Below, one piece after another: positions 59,181 to 64,000 of a stretch of DNA of 64,000 nt. Numbering within the stretch: position 1 is the first letter of the stretch; each line of letters begins with the position of its first letter. The notes under the pieces are model-generated. The model had not been told where the DNA came from, did not search any database, and saw only the letters and a program-made list of their open reading frames with translations. The DNA lies in the NCBI GenBank assembly GCA_038496445.1, contig JALMLS010000447.1:204358-268357 (forward strand). Direction: 5' to 3'. This DNA is from Trichosphaerium sp. ATCC 40318 (Eukaryota > Discosea > Flabellinia > Trichosidae). Position numbers and translations under genes: made by a program.

Positions 59181-62100
59181 TTATTCTATTATTGTAGTAG
59201 TACCTCTAGATTCTTTTTTAGGCATAAGATGCATCAACAGAGGAGATACAAAGTCAGTATTTACATTTTTAAAAACAATTTCAGGTCTATGATACATAAT
59301 TGTTTTTGCGATCGTCTCAATATCTCCATCCCACCTAGAACGCTCTTATGTTAAAATAATGCTCAAAGATTACAACACGTAGAAAAACACCAAAATTGAA
59401 AGCAATGTACCAGAATGGTATAGGAACAAGTGTCAAACCTAAATAAAAAAAAATGAGAACTCAGCCGAACTTTTATAAAACCCTGTACCGCTATCTCTAC
59501 ATCTCTGAGCTTTCTCAGCATCCCTGAATTGTACAGAAGAAGGAGACTCCATTCTCATAGCAGTAGTATAAAAATGTAATTCTCCTAAGCACAGTTAATA
59601 AGAGCCTGAAAAGAGTTCGAGTTGACAACTTTGTTGAAGTTCTTGTTTACCTTGGTACTCCAAACAAATATCGTAGCCAGAAACAAAGACATCAACAGAT
59701 ATCATTATACCTCTCTGGTTTCCAACACCAATAATATGTTCTTCATGAACTATAACATCTGGGAATAGTTGTCTTACAACGTTAAGCAGCAATCTTTAAA
59801 AAAAAGAGTCAATAATCCAAGAAAGTTGGTATGCGTTTACTTCTGCTTAGCCTTCTTTCCAATGAGAGGAAATTTTGACCAGTCCCACTGGAAACCCCTA
59901 TCAAATTGATTGAGAATCTTAGGATAATATCCCATAAGTCCTTTAGCGCCTATGGAGCTAAGTTGAAGAACTGAAACGCGGTACCTAAAAAAGTAATCAA
60001 CTTCAAAAGTTTGACATGAAAGAAAAAACAATGTCAACAGCTTTACGCCACACCTTTCGGTGTTTGGATAAAATGTATGGTTTAGGTGTAAATAGTATAT
60101 ATTGCGTTAGTCTTTAGGTACGGCTATGTATGTGTGAAGATTTGCGTACCAATCTTCTGGTTGTTTAATGTTCAAAGTCTTTTTCGCAAACTCAAGAAAA
60201 TCTTGTTGATGCTTTGTGATTTGCCAATAACCTTTAGCCATTGGTAGTGGCCCAAATAGTTTGTCCCAGTTATATTTAGGATATAACACGCCAAGGGCTT
60301 GTTGTAAAGAACCATACCTTGCCATAACAGTTAAACAAATAAAAGACAATGCGAAACCAATAACAGAAAAAAAAACACGTACTTTTTAATGCTGCTCTTT
60401 GCCAACCGGTTTACTTTTTCTGGATCGGCATTAAACCACCCTTCTAATATCTTAATATTGAGTACATTCGCTATTGAGTTAAACTGAAGTCTTTCACGGC
60501 CAAGGTAGTCATATTCTTCTTCATTTTCATCTTTTTGATAAAACTTTTTTGGTGCATTTGGATACAGCGCATCAAGCGTTTTTGCTAGCGAGTGACCGTA
60601 TCTGTGCTTCTATTAAAATGCCATTATACTATTCGTTATATTAAGAGTTACCTTGAAATTGCGTTGGAACCGCCTAGGCGTGTAACATCTGACCAGCTAG
60701 TGTTTATCCAATCTGACAATAATTTCACGCCTAATGTCTCTGCTATATCCTCAAATACTTTTCTATCTTGTTCAATATCGGTAATAGGTACTATATTAAG
60801 AGACCTACATATCAATAAGGGATAACTTCAAAACAAAGCCAATAAAAAACTGAAATTGGCAGTATCCAAAAACTCATTTTAGCCATGATGTACAAATGTA
60901 TTCAGGTTTCATCATCACGTACTTGTTCTTAAACTTCCATTGTAGCCAATTATAGTGCGGATAAAGAACCTCCAAGAATCGGATAAATGAGGAAAATCTA
61001 ATGACATAAAAGGTTAACAGTGATCAATGACGAAAGTGAAGTCGCTCTATGACTTTAAAAATAAAATTGATAAAAAGGGGAAAAACTGCATACTTGGTTA
61101 TTAGTGGATATCCACCGCTTTTTAATATTTCCTGATGTGTTATGTTATACCAACCACTTAGATCAGTAATACCAAGTTTCTCAGCTACATGCTCTGCTAG
61201 TTCATGTTGATTCTTTTTATTGTTCCAAAAACCTTTATTTACAGTCGACCTAAACAAAACACTTTGGTCAGTGGTACCTATCTCAATTGCGGCATTTTAT
61301 TACTTACCCTGATGATGAAGTTTTATCCACCCAATAATGGTCAGGATATATTGTCCTTAGAGCAGCAAGTATATCCAAATCATACCTGAAACGAGAAGAT
61401 AAGAAAAAGAACAAGTGTCGACAATAAAAAAGCACACTAGAAAAGTCTTGGCAGGCGACTTTGCAACAAGCAACTTGAATATATAGAACCAAGCTCGTTC
61501 TTGGTTATCACCATATTGACAGTTTTCTGCTGCGCTCATAATCATGAAACAAAATTAAAGAAAAAAAGGTTCAAAGTTTTTAGTTGTTGTCAAAGAAATA
61601 AACGTTGTGTACTTTGTCATTATACCATATCCTCCATATTCTCGTATTTTATTTACAGATATACCTTGCCAATCATCAAGACATTTAACACCAATTAAAC
61701 TTGCCATCTCATCAAATTTACTCTTTTGATTTTTAACTTCATTCCAATACTGGTTTGGAACATTGTTTCTTCACAGGCGTTATCAATATTTATTATCATG
61801 TGATTGAATGTAAAAAAAGTAATTGCACTAAGTAAACGTACTCGAATCTCCACGTGATCCATTTTTTCTCCGGGTATAACGCTTGAAGTGCTGATACAAG
61901 TGAATTTCTAAATCTGCGAAAAACTCAAAAAGTCAGTTTATTCTACAACTATGGACTTTCAGATGTTTTAAATTGCCCCTACGAAACGACTAATACTAGC
62001 GGTTTTATATTTTAATTTTTTGGATTGTAAGGTTCGTCTGCAAACGAGAGAGAAGTATTTTTTTGGAAAGTTTTTTTGATTTTTGACAAAAACGCACTTG

Positions 62101-62404
62101 TTTAAGATATGGTGGAGCTTGGTATCATCTATTTGAACAAGTGATACTCTATTTACGCTGTACCAATCTCCTACTGTATGTACGCGAAGCTGAGGTGCCA
62201 CAACTGTCTCAAAATAGAGTTTTTGCTTACTGACATTGGCTAGGCGTTGGCGCGCCTTCTTAGGTACTAAAACAGGTTTAGCAAGATGTTTATAATCGCT
62301 TTAAACCGAAATTTGTTAAAAAAGCTGTATAACGTCTTAATCGAGCGAATTTGGCATAGGAGGGACGTACGAGTTGAATACCAGTTGAATGCTACGTTCG
62401 TCAT
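59181..62404 (-). CDS. Repeat protein with C-terminal PD-(D/E)XK nuclease-like domain
   Basis: About 15 exons. The proposed start is ATG 62404 with exon 1 to 62371, a GTACGT..TTTTAG intron, then exon 2 62266-62098. At least five degenerate ~65-75-residue repeats follow. Consensus: ALxxLYPxxxW, then GYW or GFW, then xLGIxxxxDWYxxT, then GGxxL. Examples are SALQALYPEKKWITWRF, GFWNNKKNQHELAEHVAE, KLGITDLSGWYNITHQEI and YGSLQQALGVLYPKYNWDKL. The C-terminal exons read FPDVIVHEEHI, SVDVFVSGYDICLEYQ, then GELHFYTT, FRDAEKAQRCRDS, GLTLVPIPFWWDGDIETIA and YHRPEIV. The D..EYQGExH..RDxEKxxxC..GxTLxxxPFWW order matches a nuclease-like fold known in algae and other protists (from memory). The short basic N-terminus may be an organelle presequence. 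Confidence 0.75.
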
Positions 62405-62589
62405 CAAAACTCGTTTATTCGCTTGTTGGTATACTTATATCGCGCTTTTCGACTATTTAAGAGACCATTATGGTAGATTTATAGCGATTGGACCAATGAA
62501 GTGTCAAAGCGTTTAAAAAACAGACAATCCGTTTCCTCTAACGCCAGTAGCTTATAGATCACCAAGCTCTTAAAAAGACAATAACTTCC
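62405..62589. other. 5' flank of the nuclease gene
   Basis: Short spacer up to the right inverted repeat; nothing recognised. Confidence 0.4.
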
Positions 62590-62865
62590 CTTGATGAAGC
62601 ACCAACGAACAAAAAGTAAGGTGATTGAGTCAGTGCAAGTCTCTGGTGTGGCTCGAAGGCAGGCGTGCCTGAAAGAACGATAGATGAGGGTTTAGAGCAC
62701 ACACCATAGACAGACCACGGGGATTCTCCGATTGATTGTGAGTGGCGTCTAAACTTGCATGTTGACATGGGAGCACCCACTTTTGAGATAAAGTTGTCAA
62801 TAACTCCATTTTGTTTACAGATTTTGTTATGAGAAAAAAATTGTGGGTTAAAAATACCGAGTTTT
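62590..62865 (-). repeat. Right copy of the ~280-bp inverted repeat
   Basis: Inverted counterpart of 56075-56365 with scattered substitutions and small indels; estimated identity around 65-75% by eye. The outer parts (CTGAAAACTCGG..ACCCACAATTTTTTTC) also align, so similarity extends at least to 62880. Confidence 0.78.
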
Positions 62866-62991
62866 CAGTTAGATCTCATTATCTTTTTGTGATTATTGTT
62901 TGAAGTAGTCTTAGGTAAGAGATCAAATTGAACATGGCAAAAAACGGTTAGCTAACTGGACGTGGTTCTTTGAATAGCCATTGTACAATGT

Positions 62992-63213
62992 TTGCTGTGT
63001 TTTTGCATCCATAGGCAAGAGGTCGATATGAGTAGGAGTAATTTGGGTAAATTGTTACAAAGACAATACATTGATTTGTACGCTGACCTTAATACTGGAA
63101 GAGCGCTAGAATTAAAATTTCCATTAGCTATCATTGTAAAGAAGACTTTCCAGTATGAAGAATCCGGAACAGGCTTAAAGGACGTCAGGAACGGCTACTG
63201 TAATTTGTTATGA
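62992..63213 (+). CDS. Short open frame, unknown
   Basis: Reads SRSNLGKLLQRQYIDLYADL then TGRALELKFPLAIIVKKTF, with an ATG at 63028 preceded by a CCATAG acceptor-like site at ~63014. Soluble-looking, no domain recognised. It may be a two-exon small gene or chance. Confidence 0.3.
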   Translation: MLCFCIHRQEVDMSRSNLGKLLQRQYIDLYADLNTGRALELKFPLAIIVKKTFQYEESGTGLKDVRNGYCNLL

Positions 63214-63286
63214 ACAGTTTACTTTTACATTCAAGCAAGGTCCTCTGTTCACTAATCTCTTATTTTTTACTGGGTTACACTCTAAT

Positions 63287-64000
63287 CTACAATGCCAAAA
63301 AGGCCATACATAGAATCAAGACACTTGCTATAGTGAGCGCTCGACTGCTACACTTTACAACAACAACATTGAGAGTAGTTGCTATCTTTGTAGAAGACCT
63401 TGTTTGTTCAATACATTGGCTTTCACCAAAGAGAACTTTTGGTGTGATCTCTTCGCATCCTTTGAGCTGTGATATCAATATTGAAGCTGTCTTGAATAGA
63501 AGTATGAATAAAGAAAACAGGTAAAAGAAATGAGAAGAAAGGGTTTTACCTGAACTGAATTTGCATCAATTGTAAATGGACCAACGATACAATCCTTTAC
63601 TTGTATTGTAGTATTCGGTTTTGATAGTTGAAGTATTGTATTGTTAAACCTTGCTTTACCTTGACAAACGTTAATATTTAGATACTGTTACAAGCAAATG
63701 GAATAAAGTTCTTATTCCACAGAAAGATAGATACCATCAATATAAAGATCCAAGTCAAGGATGACAACACTATCAGTAGGTATAAAGTCGCCTGGAGCAA
63801 TCATTAAATAGGAACCTATTTATAGTTATGCGAACCAGAAGGTAGTACAGTTATAGTTGAAGGAGTGTTGGGTTGACATTTTCTGTATGGATCTGAATCA
63901 TTGAATCTACAAATGTATTTTAGAGCACGTGATTATTGTGTTTACTCACGGGTCCACATCAGCATTAGAGTTATATGAGTTACCAATCCTAGAGCTAGTG
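63287..64000 (-). CDS. CTL-11: chimera of GPI-protein exons and CTL C-terminal cassette (5' end outside window)
   Basis: The C-terminal exons are CTL type: GDFIPTDSVVILDLDLYIDG (~63780-63735), ARFNNTILQLSKPNTTIQV (~63655), CIVGPFTIDANSVQ, then ISQLKGCEEITPKVLF..QCIEQTRSSTK and the anchor LILCMAFLAL with stop at 63287. Upstream, 64000-63870 is almost identical, intron included, to 58337-58468 of the GPI protein (RIGNSYNSNADVDP, FNDSDPYRKCQPNTPSTITV). The two parts are joined through a short new segment (LPSG) and a phase-compatible intron at ~63850-63790. So the lectin domain is replaced here by another ectodomain. Confidence 0.75.

Overview
The window is nuclear DNA of an intron-rich unicellular eukaryote. 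It is AT-rich (roughly 36% GC by eye). Almost every recognisable gene is split by short GT..AG introns of about 35-100 bases, often with T-runs before the acceptor and very often with a donor beginning GTACG. I cannot name the lineage from sequence alone; all gene models are manual splicings and exon ends may be off by a few bases.

The dominant content is a multigene family (called CTL-1 to CTL-11 here) of secreted or surface C-type-lectin-like proteins with a signal peptide, an N-terminal cysteine-containing region, a C-type lectin domain, a Thr/Pro stalk of variable length, a conserved membrane-proximal module and a hydrophobic C-terminus ending at the stop codon. Near-complete copies lie at 2.6-4.4, 13.0-14.9, 18.6-20.4, 21.4-23.3, 25.3-27.0, 27.4-29.2, 35.1-36.9 and 52.5-54.3 kb; an internally deleted copy at 50.1-51.6 kb; decayed ones at 29.7 and 32.3 kb; and a chimeric copy running off the right edge. 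The tripeptide that sets sugar preference in classical C-type lectins differs between copies.

Interleaved with them are F-box proteins: F-box plus leucine-rich repeats (23.7-24.8 kb, a frameshifted copy at 54.9-55.6 kb, a relic at 5.0 kb), F-box plus YwqK/MORN-like repeats (33.1, 46.3 kb and a broken copy at 49.2-49.8 kb), F-box plus NHL repeats (38.8-40.7 kb) and an F-box/SNF2 helicase (7.6-12.0 kb).

Other genes are the end of a seven-TM receptor (0-1.2 kb), a decayed MULE/FLYWCH transposon (15.4-18.5 kb) lying between inverted CTL copies, an AlkB-like dioxygenase (30.3-32.2 kb), a possible mitochondrial methyltransferase (37.5-38.2 kb), a GT31 galactosyltransferase (41.4-44.1 kb), a tRNA-like gene (48.85 kb), a probable GPI-anchored protein (57.0-58.9 kb) and a repeat protein with a C-terminal PD-(D/E)XK nuclease-like domain (59.2-62.4 kb). 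The last two are bracketed by a ~280-bp inverted repeat.

The best candidates for something undescribed are (1) the lectin family with its interchangeable C-terminal anchoring cassette, which at the right edge is joined to the ectodomain of an unrelated surface protein; (2) the repeated proximity of these lectins and F-box repeat genes; (3) the nuclease-repeat gene inside an inverted-repeat-bounded unit; and (4) a roughly ten-fold excess of the palindrome CACGTG across the window.
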